A DNA stretch of 64,000 nt from Staphylococcus delphini (GTDB taxonomy: Bacteria > Bacillota > Bacilli > Staphylococcales > Staphylococcaceae): NCBI RefSeq assembly GCF_900636325.1, contig NZ_LR134263.1:682001-746000 (forward strand), read 5' to 3'. The position numbers and the translations under genes were made by a program. Positions 63,158 to 64,000 of this stretch are shown here, in pieces. A model generated the notes under the pieces. The model made no database searches, was not told where the DNA came from, and worked only from the letters and a program-made list of their open reading frames with translations. How positions within the stretch are numbered: position 1 is the stretch's first letter; every line of letters begins with the position of its first letter.

Positions 63158-63739
63158 ATGATAATAAAGTCCAAAGAAGAGTTGATAAATATTATTGAAT
63201 CTGATAAAAACATGATGGAAATCTTAAAGACAGCGTCATTACTTGATTTACCAGATTGGTGGATTAGTGCTGGTTTTATAAGAAATAAAATATGGGATGT
63301 TCTTCATGACTATAATATAAAGACTGAATATAACGATGTAGACGTTATTTACTATGATGTATTAAATATTCAAGAAAATACTGAAAAGATTTATGAAAAA
63401 GAGTTAAATAAATTAAACTCAGAGATACCTTGGTCGGTTAAAAATCAAGCAAGAATGCATTTAAGAAATGCGACAGATCCTTATAATTCATCTGTAGATG
63501 CTGTAAATCAATATCCTGAATGCCCAACTGCTATATGTATAAAGTTAGTAAATGATAAAATTGCTATTCATTATGATTACGATATTGAGGAATTATTTAA
63601 CGGTGTCGTTAGACCTACACCATACTTTGATAACAAAGAAAAAATAGACATATATTTAAAAAGAATTGAAGAGAAAGATTGGATTTCAAAATGGCCGAAG
63701 TTAGAAATTTATATACTATATGAGGTGACAAGTGGATAA
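63158..63739 (+). CDS. Nucleotidyltransferase-family protein (NTP_transf_6/DUF925-like)
   Basis: A 193-residue protein. SAGFIRNKIWDVLHDY and YNDVDVIYYDV are the two motifs of the NTP_transf_6 (formerly DUF925) family, the second holding the DxD metal site. ATDPYNSSVDAVNQYPECPTAICIKL is also typical of this family. Its substrate is not known. The 3' end overlaps a phosphotransferase-like gene by 8 bp, so the two are probably one operon. The 220-bp upstream gap is very AT-rich and has several TATAAT-like boxes; AAGGTGTTG serves as the binding site. Codon use is AT-rich, unlike the core genes. Confidence 0.8.
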   Translation: MIIKSKEELINIIESDKNMMEILKTASLLDLPDWWISAGFIRNKIWDVLHDYNIKTEYNDVDVIYYDVLNIQENTEKIYEKELNKLNSEIPWSVKNQARMHLRNATDPYNSSVDAVNQYPECPTAICIKLVNDKIAIHYDYDIEELFNGVVRPTPYFDNKEKIDIYLKRIEEKDWISKWPKLEIYILYEVTSG

Positions 63740-64000
63740 GAATATTGCTTTAAGTGTACTGTCATTTATGAATGTCAGTGAAATAATTGATACACCACGT
63801 GAAATATTTGGTGGTCTTCTTCATAAAATGTACGAAGTAGAAACTGATCAAGGAATATATGCAATAAAGCGATTGAATGAAGAAATCATCTCACGACCTA
63901 AAGCGCCTAATAATTATATTCTCTCCGAAAGATTTTCTAGTTTTTCAAAAGAAAGTGGTATTGATGCTATCTGTGCAAAATATAATAATGATTTGCCTTG
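63732..64000 (+). CDS. APH-like phosphotransferase, 5' part (cut by window end)
   Basis: An open frame of 89 codons running off the window. It starts at GTG 63732, six bases after GAGGTG and inside the end of the nucleotidyltransferase gene. The visible part, with NVSEIIDTP, GGLLHKMYEVETDQGIYAIKRLN and ILSERFSSF, resembles the N-terminal lobe of aminoglycoside/choline-type phosphotransferases, including the AIKRLN strand with its ATP-binding lysine. The catalytic loop lies outside the window, so the assignment is tentative. Confidence 0.6.
   Translation, partial: MDKNIALSVLSFMNVSEIIDTPREIFGGLLHKMYEVETDQGIYAIKRLNEEIISRPKAPNNYILSERFSSFSKESGIDAICAKYNNDLP

Overview
This window looks like a Staphylococcus chromosome. 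The evidence is the S10/spc/alpha ribosomal cluster followed by ecfA1-ecfA2-ecfT-truA-rplM-rpsI, a FemX (FmhB) gene next to an RND transporter, a FhuD2-type lipoprotein, a staphylococcal-style mod/moe/moa cluster, low GC and strong AGGAGG ribosome binding sites. The galKET set, a FadR-like regulator of sialic acid genes and a large secreted nuclease suggest a coagulase-variable animal-associated species (hyicus-intermedius group). That placement is inference. No tRNA, rRNA, CRISPR array, transposase or integrase gene was seen.

Layout. 0.2-3 kb: acyl-CoA dehydrogenase, a small DUF454 membrane protein and Fur-controlled fhuD2. 3-4 kb: about 1 kb of mosaic intergenic repeat. 4-8.5 kb: a sialic acid divergon, nanA and nanT leftward and a GntR/FCD regulator plus nanK rightward, with a FadR-like palindrome and two cre sites. 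8.5-10.8 kb: bioY behind a BirA-like box, a GNAT enzyme and fdhD. 10.9-15.7 kb: galR and galKET of the Leloir pathway. 15.8-24.5 kb: molybdate uptake (modABC) and molybdenum cofactor synthesis (moeB, moaB, moaC inverted, moeA, mobB, moaE, moaD, mobA, moaA). 25-42.4 kb: secreted nuclease, MarR and VOC proteins, femX, an RND pump, an aminotransferase, small membrane proteins, an AEC transporter, topB and a purine permease. 42.7-56.8 kb: the S10-spc-alpha cluster with secY, adk, infA and rpoA. 57.2-61.6 kb: ECF module, truA, rplM and rpsI. 62-64 kb: an AT-rich accessory segment with a NERD protein, a nucleotidyltransferase and the start of an APH-like kinase.

How the genes work together. FdhD, ModABC and the Moa/Moe/Mob proteins together serve molybdoenzymes, which are not in this window. 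The nan and gal groups feed host- or mucin-derived sugars into glycolysis and carry recognisable control sites. BioY is an S component that could dock on the EcfA1A2T module encoded 49 kb away.

The most unusual feature is a family of four modular, hairpin-rich intergenic repeats. All four lie between convergent genes, and they exchange or invert internal cassettes. Second is the AT-rich gene set just downstream of rpsI, a position used by resistance islands in the related genus Macrococcus.
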